The position numbers and the translations under genes are program-made. A DNA stretch of 64,000 nucleotides. It comes from Glandiceps talaboti (Eukaryota; Hemichordata; Enteropneusta; Spengelidae). Positions 37,206-52,183 of this stretch are shown one piece after another (the stretch's first letter is position 1; the number at the start of each line of letters is the position of its first letter). Where the stretch lies: assembly GCF_964340395.1 (NCBI RefSeq), contig NC_135560.1, positions 17,284,098-17,348,097 on the forward strand. The letters are read 5' to 3'. The notes beneath the pieces are model-generated. The model searched no databases. It was not told where the DNA came from and was given only the letters and a program-made list of their open reading frames with translations.

Positions 37206-40200
37206 AGAGATGTATGATCATTAAGTGTACACATGAGAATGGGTTCAGGTACTTTTGAATAGGTATCTTGTCTCCAGTAAAAAAAACTTTTTATCATGGA
37301 TTCAGCAACACATAGACATAAGATTGAAAGATACATCGTGTTGCTTCGTCCCCACCAGCCTACTTGAAAGGGGTTGACCAATGTATGAGGGCACCCCATC
37401 ATGGCATAGCTCACACACTCAGCATGACACTGTGTACAATCATGCTGATATAGTGTGGAACACTATATTTTTAAGATATTAATTTTCACTGAAAAGAGAA
37501 ATTGGCTCTTTTGCGTGGATCTAATTTTCACTGATTTAGGAAGAAATGGAACTGATTATGGAAAGTAACTTCATTGGGATATCATCTAAGTAGAAAAAAC
37601 GCTTGTGAAAATGATAAAATTGGGTGTAAAAATATATGCATTTCATACCAATATGAAATTGTAAAAGTGTAAGTGTATTTATTCTGCTGGACCTGTTGAG
37701 TTGTGACTATCTTAAAGTTTGTATCACAATAAAGTATTACTATAACTGTAGAATGGAAACTTGGCAGTCTTTTTTAGGTGAGTGCAAAATATGATTGTGA
37801 ACTTATGGTTATTCATTCAACTATTTTAGCAAAACTGAACCATGATGGTTCAGTAGTGCTGAAGGCATGGTGTGGTGTCTGGCTGTCTGTCCATCCATTC
37901 ATCTGTCTGTCTGTCTGGGTATATGTATGTGTGGATGAATTAAAGTCTAAAGCCTGTGGCTGAGACATAACTTCTCAGTGAAATATGCACACATTAAGAT
38001 AATCCATAAGTTGTATACTGGACTGTCTATTTTCATTTAAAATAACAATGACAATTGGTAACTTAATGATGTCTTGTTTATTTTGTCTAAAATTGTATGA
38101 TATATACCCATGTTAAATGTTTAAAGAAAAACAGACATACTACAACCCTGAGAAAAGGAAGAGAAATTAATGTTTTGCCATGATAAAAGAAATCAAACTT
38201 GACTACAAATTAACGAGCATATACACTTTCGCACACAAATTAACAAAACACACTCACATTGTTATATTGGTATTACCCTGGTGATGCTTAAATCACAGGG
38301 AGCTTAGGAACCATGTTGCAAATAAATAAATAAACAAAGTCTACCAACAAACACACAAATATGCATTGGTAAAATGAAATATCATTTTAAACTCACTGAT
38401 AGCTATTTATATACATGTATATACATGTCTATCTACTATTAAAATAATATGTACTTTGTTCCTATATACTACTTTACTATCTGTGCAAACACCATAAGGG
38501 GTGTGACTGGATTATGCTGTAGGCTCATAAATAACTTTTCCAACCCTCGCAGTGTTTGTATAGCTAGTATATACAGAAACATAGTATATTATTGCAATTA
38601 TATACAGACTTGTATATATGTATATAGATAGTTATCTATGGGGTTAAAATATATCATTTACCTATGCATATTCTGTTTAATTGTTAGTTACACTGTTCCT
38701 GGGCTCCCTGTAATTGAATACCATTTTTGTAAAAAACAGTTTAAAAGTCACATTTGGGTTAAAAAATTTTGGAAAACATACAAAATAGGGTTTTCCTGCT
38801 TGGTGTAGATTTTAATGAGTAATGAGAAATCTGCATAATTAATGACTGTTGCCAATTAAGCAATATCTGAAGGATGTAAACTTCAGATTTCATATACTTT
38901 GCACATACATGGATGATAACAAAGCACGCGTACCTGACTTTAATAGCGGTGTGTAGTGTTTCATTGTAGTCAGCCATTTGCATAATTAATTACTATGGGG
39001 TATTAAACAGTTTCGCAATGTTGCAAGCTTTAAATTACATGTAATCTGGTATATTCTTTGGAGATGACAATGCGTTAATGATATCAAAGGATACAAAAAA
39101 ATCAATCTGAATGAAAGGCTTTCATTTTTACATTTGTCTGAAAATGGAATTAGAGCAAAACATATCATATTCCATAAACATAGAAATCATAAAAATATGA
39201 CGTCACTTTGCATATCTAATGAATAACTTTTATAATATTTCAAGGGACCAACATGCATCATTATTATCATAGTCCCTACTAGTTTATGAATGATTGACTA
39301 TTTGTCCAGTGTGATAATTTCCCAGAAGATTAGACACAAAGCAAATTTTCGTGGTAACTGATCTCTCGTCCAATTATAAGATTAGGGGTGTTTTAATTTC
39401 GATAAGAGGAGAAGATTTAAGAATGGACAAGGCGTTTTTATTTAGTCAATAAAGAAAAGAGTCATACAGCCGTAGACTTTTAGTGGTCTGAGATATAGAT
39501 GAGAGCAAAGTAACCAGGGAAAGAAAAAGAAATAGTTTTAAAACTCAATGAGTGAATTGATCAATATCACACAAAATAAGTTATATTGCACCACAAAAAT
39601 TGATCATTCAATCGATCAATCATTCAACCAAATAATAAATCAATCAATCGATCGATCGATTGATCGAACAATCAATCAATTACATGCTCACTGCCCTCTG
39701 CGGTATATGGTGTGAACCATTTCTTTTGTGTAGTTATAGAAGTCTGTGTTTTGTTTTGCTACTAATAATGTGACCCATGCATGATGGTTGCATTTTTGTG
39801 GTTAAATCTCAAAATTTTGCTTGGAAGGCAAGGCCTTTTAGATTTAGCACTATAAAATTATTCTAGAAGAGTTGCCTTTCAGCTTTAACACGAACTGCCT
39901 ATATAGCCATTTTTCAGCAACAGTTTCTGAAATCTGGACTACATTGTGAGTAGCTTTGTGTTCTCATGATACATTGCAGCTCCAAAAATACTGTTTCCAA
40001 AGTAAACAATATTTCGAATTCTTGACTACTTGACTACTGGCGTACAGAAGAAATATCTCCAGGCACGTAAATGTTGTGTAATGTATTGTCCAAATTATTT
40101 GACGTTTAAATGTACTTTCGAACAAGAGTTCTGTGTAAACAACTGTATGTGTTATTTTTGTCAAGGACATTTCTAGGTAATTTGCTATTGGTGATCCATC

Positions 40201-40225
40201 CTTTATTAGTAACTGATATATTTGT
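37206..40225. other. Intergenic, upstream of the CHSY cluster
   Basis: No gene found. AT-rich with scattered short repeats: TCTG units near 37890-37916 and an AATC/GATC run at about 39598-39680. From about 39055 the sequence is shared with 44900 onward (the CHSY tandem duplication). An AATAAA signal at 37728-37733 could serve an upstream transcript. Confidence 0.5.
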
Positions 40226-40248
40226 CGCAGTATAAAATTTATACTGCG
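40226..40248 (+). promoter_or_regulatory. Palindromic TATA box, CHSY copy A
   Basis: CGCAGTATAAA-A-TTTATACTGCG is an 11-base perfect inverted repeat around a single base, with TATAAA in its left arm. It lies about 113 bases before the start codon and is conserved in copy B at 46468-46490. The spacing fits a core promoter with a short 5' UTR, though the start site is not known. Confidence 0.5.
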
Positions 40249-40360
40249 TCGTGGTATCGTTTGAATGATAAACAAATAGGAGTATCGTCGATAACCATAC
40301 ACAAACTAGTGAAGTCGTCACAAAAAACAGTTTACACGCCTGAGGTTGAATTTGTAAAGT

Positions 40361-41671
40361 ATGGCAGTGTTAGACAGCGCTAAACCGTTAGCAGAACAAC
40401 AATTGTCATCCGTATACGCTTTTCGGAAATTTTTCGTTGGATTACTGTTTGGCCTATTGATAGGTACTTTCATTAATACTAATGAACCGATGTCATGGAA
40501 TGGATACGCGAGATACTATCAAAGTATTCTATACCCATTACCGACGAATTCCCCAAAAGTGGACAATTTTATCTACGTTGGTGTTATGACAACAGCTAAC
40601 TATCTTTCAACTCGTGCTGTTGCCATTAACTTGACATGGGCGGACACAATACCAGGAACAGTGGAATACTACCCAGGGAAAGACGCCAATACGAGTGCGA
40701 CTGATTTACCAATAGTCATGCTGCCGGGTGTTGATGACAGTTATCCACCAATTAAAAAGTCACTTTCAATGCTTAAACACATTCACGATAACTTCATAGA
40801 TAAATACGAGTGGTTTATGCGTGCTGATGATGATGTTTATATCAAAGGTAATAAACTGGAGAAGTTTCTACGGTCAATTAATAGTTCACAGGTCCACTAC
40901 ATAGGACAGTCTGGCCAAGGTAGTTCAGGCGACCCTGCTAATATGCCGCCGTGGGAAAACTATTGCATGGGCGGACCAGGCGTTATATTCAGTCGGGAAA
41001 CGTTGAGAAAACTTGTGTCAAATGTCGGTTATGTTATTAAGCATTTGTATACTAATCATGAAGATGTTGAAGTCGGACGCGGTGTGAAAACGTTCGTAAA
41101 TGTCGACTGTACATGGTCTTACGAGGTAAGCCGAAATGTTGTCGCATTATAGTAGTATTTAGTTATTGGTGGTCATTAATTGTTCATTGTTTATTTGTAA
41201 AGTAGTCTAGTTCATCGAGTTCCCGACGCGTGTTCCAAGTTTGCACGACGTTATCTTCATATGACGTAGTATGAAGATAACATAGTGTAAAATCGGAATG
41301 TCGTCTGGAACTAGACTAATTGTAAAGGGAACAGATCGAGTGATTTGCCTTGGGCAACTGTTGGCTGTTACACAGTTATATTCCAGCATTAAGTGGCTAC
41401 ACAAAGGGTCGACGTCGAAATGAACCCAAAAATATTAATTATAATCGTCCACCTCCTCCACCACCACCACCACCACCACCACCACCACCACCACCACCAC
41501 CGCTAAATTTAGATTTTATACTTACAACTGTAACACCCCCCACATACATACATACATACATACATACATACATACATACATACATACATACATACATACG
41601 TACGTACGTACGTACGTACGTACGTACGTACGTACGTACATACATGCACACACACACACATACACATACAT

Positions 41672-41706
<35 letters not shown>

Positions 41707-41762
41707 GAAAGGCCTGAAAAGAGGTCAAAGTGTTAAATGGACAATTAACAGCCGAGTAAGTT

Positions 41763-41808
<46 letters not shown>

Positions 41809-44071
41809 CGTATATGTATTGTATATGCTCATATTTTGTCAATGATACCTGAGAACAATATATGCCATTTTTTCAAACATGAGCGGCAGAAAAGCAGTAG
41901 ACCCGGACTAGATATTACTGTACCACGTTTATTACGGACATACATGCATGCTCAAATCAAGTTTTTGCCGTTTTGGGGAACCTCTTTATGTCACGTCCCT
42001 TGGTATCTGCAAAGTTCACAATTTCTTTAAGAAGCCGTTCATTACACCCATGCCACGTTTCTAAAAAGTCCATGTCTATCTCAGCTTAAGGATCATAGGT
42101 TTGTCACTTTATCCTTGGTTATCGTGAAAGCATTCGACCGTCTGGTTCTACTGCACTTCTTCCTTCATTTCTTCCATGCATATACCCTATCACACAAACC
42201 GTTCCGTCGGAAGATGCTGTTTCCATGGCTCTAAGTATACAATAGACACCGGTGGAAAGATAAACAACAAGGCGGAGCCGCCTTGTTTATCTTTCCACAG
42301 GTGTCTATTGTATACTCAGTCATCTTGAAAAACAACTAACTCTCCTTTTCATCATAGACCCTACACCAGTGTGTAGGGTCTATGTTTTCATCGACTTCAT
42401 TTCCGGTGAGTTGTGAGTATTCCAGCGAATGAACATTCGAAAATAAACTTACACATACTGAGTGACCATACATACCTATAGCAACAAAATAAATTATCAG
42501 ACCTTGACCCTAAACGATGGCATTCATTGTTTATGCTAGAGTAATGTTTTGTGACTGTTTATTGTTTCTTTTGTGTTGATTTTTAACAGATGTCGCAACT
42601 TTTCTTCCACAACTATTCTTCCGATGATTCATTCAAAGGAGACCTACAAAACACCCAGGTACACAGAGCCATTACGATGCACCCCATCAAAACTATTCAA
42701 AACTTATACAGGATGGATTCTCACGTACAACATCAAGAAATCCAAGAATTGAATTTGAAAGCAGCCAAACTAAAGAGAGAAAGATTACTGATGGATGAAT
42801 TAATGAATAAACAGCAACGCGGCAAAAAGATGGTCAGCTTAGGGGACATCAAACATGGAACTCCATATATCACAAGAAAGTACCCGGATATTGTACCATG
42901 GGAATTTATCTCTCATGATGGCTATTCCACCTGGGCTATAACACAACCTAAGCGTGCACTATCTGGCGCTTACCTATTTGAACTTGGTAATGCTACCTCC
43001 CAATACATTGACTTTATAAGTGAAAATGCTGCTTATAATGTTATGGGGCTTCACACAATCCTAAACGGCTATAGGAGTGTTAACCCCAAATTCGGAACAA
43101 CGTATCAACTCCACTTACAACTTTCGAAAAAGGAAAGGGCTACTGGAAAAATTATGGACAGTACCACACAACACCACATGTATCTGTACCGACCGTTTGG
43201 CAAAGTGGAGTTCATTGAAGAAACGATCAACCAACATCATCTCAATGTTATTAATGACAACGATGATGAAAAAGTTTCAACTGAGCAATTCTCCCATGTC
43301 ACCGTTCATGTTGTGTTGCCATTGGCTGGTAGATTTGATACGTTCAAAAGATTCATGATAAATTTCGAGAATTTATTCCTACAAAACAGAAACATTAAAT
43401 TGGCCGTTGTTCTGTACGAAGATTCTTCCGAAAAAGGATCATTTAATGCTTCCGTTAATATTATCAAAGCATTTAGAGAAGAATATGTTGAAGCAGACAT
43501 TCGGTTGATACATGGTGAGGGGGAGTTTACTCGTGGACGTGCACTAACCTTAGGTGCTACACAATTTCCAGATGATGCCTTACTTTTCTTCGTTGATGTA
43601 GATCTCCTTATATCGCATGAAACTATCACTCGTTGTCGTAGTAACAATATAAGGGGAAAACAAGTATATTACCCCGGTGTGTTTAGTATGTATAATCCGA
43701 GAATAGTACACAGGAACACCGCCGGTACCATGCCTAAAAGAAATATATCAAAAGAAATTGGTTTTTATACTGACTTCTCCTTCGGAATGGTATGTGCATA
43801 CAACGGTGACTTCAAGTCAGTAGGGGGATTCGACCTTAGTATTACAGGATGGGGTGGGGAGGATGTTCAGCTCTTTGATAAGTTTGTTGTTAGTGATTTG
43901 AACATCTTCCGTGCATTTGACATTAATCTCATACATCCATATCATGGTAAAGTTTGTGATACCAAACTTAAAACTCACCAATATGAGATGTGCTTGGGAT
44001 CAAAGTCTATGATTTATGGCAATACAGCCCAACTATACAATGTGGTGCAATGGCGAAAAATGAATGTTTAA
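40361..44071 (+). CDS. Chondroitin sulfate synthase (CHSY1/CHSY3-type), tandem copy A
   Basis: A bifunctional Golgi glycosyltransferase of the chondroitin synthase family, expected to add alternating glucuronate and N-acetylgalactosamine to chondroitin. Two coding exons, 40361-41125 and 42590-44071, join in phase 0 at ...WSYE|MSQLFF..., the same junction context as vertebrate WSYEM-QQLF; 748 residues in total. A type II signal anchor lies at about residues 24-40 (FFVGLLFGLLIGTFI). The N-terminal glycosyltransferase domain starts NFIYVGVMTTANYLSTRAVA and has the DDD metal motif at 156-158 (RADDDVYIKG). The C-terminal domain has DVD at 591-593 (FFVDVDLL) and GWGGEDVQLF at 675-684. Human CHSY1 and copies B and C have D where this copy has Q in that last motif. 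It lacks the long linker and basic tail of CHSY1. AATAAA lies at 44493-44498. Confidence 0.95.
41450..41825. repeat. CCA, CATA/CGTA, CA and TATATG arrays (CHSY-A intron)
   Basis: In order: CCA triplets (about 41452-41502), CATA then GTAC/CGTA tetranucleotides with CATA again (41541-41690), a short CA run to 41706, and a TATATG hexanucleotide array (41762-41821). Open frames here, including a polyproline one, are artefacts. The CCA run sits in the same place in the copy B intron. Confidence 0.95.
42235..42315. mobile_element. 81-base palindromic miniature element in the CHSY-A intron
   Basis: Arms beginning GTATACAATAGACACC at 42235 and ending GGTGTCTATTGTATAC at 42315 pair almost completely, apart from one mismatch and a three-base CAA difference. 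The element is absent from the matching place in the copy B intron (about 48299-48311), where the flanks CATGGCTCTAA and ACTCAGTCATCTTGAAAAA are joined. A related arm lies at 7953-7986. Confidence 0.85.
42346..42391. mobile_element. Hairpin insertion flanked by TTTTCAT repeats (CHSY-A intron)
   Basis: A stem with 14-base arms, CATAGACCCTACAC and its complement, around CAGT occupies 42353-42384. It is flanked by TTTTCAT at 42346-42352 and 42385-42391. Copy B has a single TTTTCAT (about 48349-48355) and no hairpin, so this looks like an insertion with a 7-base target duplication. Confidence 0.75.
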
Positions 44072-46467
44072 TTGTTTCCTGAAATGAAAAAATGTTTGTC
44101 CTGAACAAAAGAATGATCCCACGTAATCCTCAACTGATAGATACCAAGAACGCGAGAATCTGAGATTGTAGACATAGCATTTAGTACGTACTTTAAACTT
44201 TAAAATTTTGGGGAGAAAAATATCCATTTACTCCATTTTACCTCACATAAAGAGAGATAAGGGTGGTGTGTGAGTCTATTTATGTATGTGGTATACGATT
44301 AGTCTGTCAAGGCTCATTCGTAAGGGGCGCACTCATAGGGACTTACAATGTCTAAACTTAATTCTGTAGCATTTCTCATACTTCTAAATATTACTTACAT
44401 TGTAAGAGCGTGCAGATTAATAAGCCTAATTTGTATATTCTTTGGCATTTTTTTTCACAATTTTATTGTGTATCTGAAGAAGTGTTTGTGTTAATAAAAT
44501 GCGATCTACTATATTCTTGTCAAACAATATGTGACAATTTGTTGATTTTCATGCAAACCAATTAAACTAATGACCATGATTTATGACATTGCCTTGTTTT
44601 ATCTGTGGATTTTTGAAGCCAAACTTGTCATAGAAATACACTTTGTCACACTATGGAAAAATGAAAAATGTTGTGCCTACTGATTCACCTCATTAGCATA
44701 ATATGGTTTATTTTAATCAATTTTATCGTATCTTAACAAGTTTACAGACACTCGCATCCTCGTAGATGAACATTTTTCTCACGTGTACAAAAACGATGGT
44801 GTGTAATTTCTCGCCTTCAGGTAGTGCGTAAATTTCGGCTGGGCAAGCATTTGCAAATGTCCACTTTCGTGACTAGCGCCCTCACAGATGAATAGTTTTA
44901 TATTCTTTGGAGATGACAATGCGTTCTTCTTGTCTGAAAATGGAATTAGAGTAAAACATCACATTCCTTAAACATAGAAATCATTAAAAAATATGACGTC
45001 ACTTTGCGTATCTAATGGATAACTTTTATAATATTTCAAGGGAACAACATGAATTATTATTTTAACTATACAACTTGAAGGCCATGTTATATTTAGCTAT
45101 GTTATTTCGTTGAAATTCCTCCATGAATGATTCATTCTAGAAGGCTGTAATTTACCACTGAAATACAAATTAGCCTGTTATTGGATATTGTCAATGTTAC
45201 TGTCATTTCCACTTTTTATCATGGCAAGATGCCATTGTTTGGACTTTTTCAAATACGAAAAACTAATAACAGTAGAGACACATTCTAAATCCAACCTCCA
45301 ACCCACCCCAACCCCCTCCCCCGCTCAGAAAATCGTATCTTAAATCAAACATATAATCGAATGTTTAATTGCAGATTGCATTTTTATTCAAAGAAAATAT
45401 GACATTCAAAATTCTTTGCAAAGACAACATGGAATGTAAATTCATATATTTTTTGTAATTCTTACAAACAAACACCTCATTAGATGTTGGGAATAAAGTA
45501 GTCGCATGCAAATTGATGTCTAGGTCTATCTCTCACTTTGACAACATTGCAAAGTGGGAAATTTATGAGCACTCATGAAATCCCTTTAACAATGATTCGT
45601 TTACTTTTTTTAAATGATATTTCTACAGTACATAGAGGGATAAGTGTATACATAACAAAAAACAAAGTTGCTGAAGGATTCAAGATGGTTGCCGCCGTAT
45701 TGTCTTTGTCCCATGATACATTATTCTAGAAAGTATCTCAATAAGTCAAAAGTGGGAGGGGGGGGGGGGGCATTTTGAAGGTTTCTAAAAGTGCTTTATT
45801 AAATTTGTTTATCTAATGTTTGTAGGGAATCGCTGAATTTTTTATCGAATATATGCAGGGAATCAAATATATGTAAATTTTATGCTAATTTCGTGTGATA
45901 AAATCTCAAAATTTTACTTGGAAGGCATGCCTTTAAGATTTAGCACTATCAAATTATTCTAGAAGAGTTGCCTTCCAGCTTTAACACGAACTGTCTATAT
46001 AGCCATCAGCAACAGTGTCTGAAATCTGGACTACACTGTGAGTAGCTTTGCTTGTGTTTAAATCAATTAACAATAAACTCCTGTAATAGAGGCATATTTG
46101 ATTTATGAACACCCCAGAAATACCCTTATACATTTATTTAATTACTATTGAACAGAAGTTTACAGAACAATAGACTGCAGACAAAGAAAATACAAAGTTG
46201 TCCTAGTTCCATGATACATTGTTCCACAAATGTAGTTTCCAATCCAATCCAATCCAAACAAAACATTTCTTTACTACTTACATAAGAAATATTTACACGC
46301 GCTTACTGTTGTGTAATAATGTATTGTTCAAATCATTTGAATTTTCTATGTACTTTCAAACGAGACTTGTATGCAAACATCTGTATATGTTATTTTTTCA
46401 TGGGACATTTCTCGGTGATATGCCGTTTATGGCCTATCTACCCTTTATTAGTAACTGGTATATTTGT
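44072..46467. other. Intergenic between CHSY copies A and B
   Basis: Contains the 3' flank of copy A and, from about 44900, sequence shared with the upstream flank of copy A. A 13-base G run lies at 45758-45770. No coding exon seen. Confidence 0.55.
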
Positions 46468-46490
46468 CGCAGTATAAAATTTATACTGCG
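46468..46490 (+). promoter_or_regulatory. Palindromic TATA box, CHSY copy B
   Basis: Identical to the palindrome at 40226-40248, about 118 bases before the copy B start codon. The surrounding 5' flank is also nearly identical to copy A. Confidence 0.5.
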
Positions 46491-46607
46491 TCGTGGTATC
46501 GTTTGAATGATAAACAAATAGGAGTATCGTCGATTACCATACACAGACTAGTGAAGTCGTCACAAAAAAACAGTTTACACGCCTGAGGTTGAATGTATGT
46601 GTAAAGT

Positions 46608-50039
<3,432 letters not shown>

Positions 50040-52183
50040 CTAAAAAAGTATCGCCGGATTATAATGAACTTACACTTGAAAGAAATGACTGGATTTTGGG
50101 TCAAAATCGATGCATATTTTTTGGGCATGACAGATAGATCATTGTGAGATTACTCAATTTCGCGCTCTTACTACAGTTATTTGACGATTTACTTTCATTC
50201 TTTTCTCAAGGCCGTGGTCCAAAATTAGCTACTCTGTAGCCAGAGATAGGGTAAATGTCTGGACGTCTGTTATGCAAACATTGGAATGACGATTAGTCTG
50301 TCAAGGTTGTTTCGTAAGGGGCGCATTCCCGGGGACTTACAATGTCTAAACTTTATTTTGAAACATTTCTCATATTTGTCACTACTTCTAAATCGTACTT
50401 ACATTGTAAGAGCATGCATATTAATTAGCCGTATTGTTAATAAATGCGTCCTACTACATATTCTTGTAAAACATTAACAATATATGACATTTCGTTGATT
50501 TCCATGCATACCAATAAGACTAATTGACATACTTTTTTTTACATATCCTTGTTTCATCTGTGGATTTTTACTTTGATGAATCGACTTGTCATAGGAATAC
50601 ACTTTGTCACACTATGGCATAATAAAAATATTGTGCATACTGATTAGCCTCATCAGCATTATATGGTTTATTTTAACCAATTTTATCGTATCTTAAGAGC
50701 TATTTTGTATGAATGAAACAAACTGAATAGTAGGGACTTATGTAGACGGTTCACGATGGTCACCTAATGAAGTAGGTATTGATATGACATACGCCATTTA
50801 TAGCCAGGACCTAAAAAAAATACATTACAAATTTATTTCTATCAACAATATTTAACGTCTTTCATATAACTATCTGCAAATGTTTAGATTTCACGAAATT
50901 AAATCTAAAGGCATTTGCATCATATCATTGCTTATTTAATTGATTTCAACACAACATTTCACAGACGAAAGTTGTAACTCTTTAGCTCATACACTACATT
51001 GGTCTAAAGTTTTAAAAACAGGTGGTCAAGCAATTATTTTTAAATACTTTTAATAACAGTGTACAGTAAATATTGAAATTGATGGAATATGATGCCAGTT
51101 GTACATGTTATAGTATCGAGTTATACAAATAATTATAGTATGGCGTATGGTCGTTTAGTAGATTTAACAGGACACGTTTTTTGGCCTTAGTCAAAATAAG
51201 TAATGTCCGAAGATATTATATAAAATCCCATTAAACATTCAAGAAGATGTACTATAATGAAGATACACACATACATACATACATACATACATACATACAT
51301 ACATACATACATACATACATACATACACACACACACATACATACACACATACATACATACATACATACATACATACATACATACATACATACATACATAC
51401 ATACATACATACACACATACATACATACAGAGAGATACACGTACGTACGTACATACATACATACATACATACATACATACATACATACATACATACATAC
51501 ATACATACATACATACATACAGAGAGATACACGTACATACATACATACATACATACATACATACATACATACATACATACATACATACATACATACATAC
51601 ATACATACACACACATATACACATACATACACACACACACGCGGGGTGTTATTCAGACGGATACGTTTCACTTTTTAATAAACTGAAGAAAACAAAATGG
51701 ACACAGAGACAACCCAAAGGAATCCCGTCTACGAAAATAGTTGTCCCTAGCGGCACCGTGCCTATAACAAATGCCTATGTACGCAGCGACCCATGAAATT
51801 AGTGGACATTTACAACTGAAGAGTAAAGGTAAAATTGTCAAAGGAACAAAAGACTACAATACAACTTAACTATTTTGTTTTTGAAGAAGTGTATACAGTG
51901 GCTATGGTTTCTAAATGCCCAAGCCGTTACCTTGCGTTGCGTAACGAATTGTTCATATTTGCTTTTCAGTCAACTGAGTACTAGTACCTTCATCGACATT
52001 TTTTCTCGGATATTTTTGTGATTTACACTAGGGGGTAAATTCTTCAGTAGCACCAGATCTATCTAAATTAATTGCGTTATAGTCACGTATACATGATAAT
52101 CTAATAGGACTTCGGGCGATAATCATAACCAAACTGCAAGCTAAGAACATTTATCCCGAAATAAGAGGTTGAATATTTCAAGT
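50040..52183. other. Intergenic between CHSY copies B and C
   Basis: Homologous to the copy A 3' flank until about 50697, then unique. Holds the CATA array at 51267-51637. The promoter of copy C is expected before 52184, but the TATA palindrome of copies A and B is not present. Confidence 0.55.
51267..51640. repeat. CATA tetranucleotide array with two embedded AGAGAGATACACGTA variants
   Basis: Several CATA arrays in a row, interrupted by CACA runs and by two copies of CAGAGAGATACACGTAC about 90 bases apart (about 51428 and 51521), which shows that an internal block was itself duplicated. All long open frames on both strands here are artefacts. Confidence 0.97.

Noticed and set aside
41350-41736. 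Open frame with a polyproline stretch in the CHSY-A intron
   Set aside because: Made of CCA and CATA repeats within an intron confirmed by exon phase and paralogue alignment.
51187-51796. Several long open frames on both strands
   Set aside because: Entirely CATA/CACA microsatellite; periodic sequence without stops.
52169-52183. Five-codon N-terminal extension of CHSY copy C
   Set aside because: The codon at 52169 is TTG; the ATG at 52184 aligns with the starts of the other two copies.
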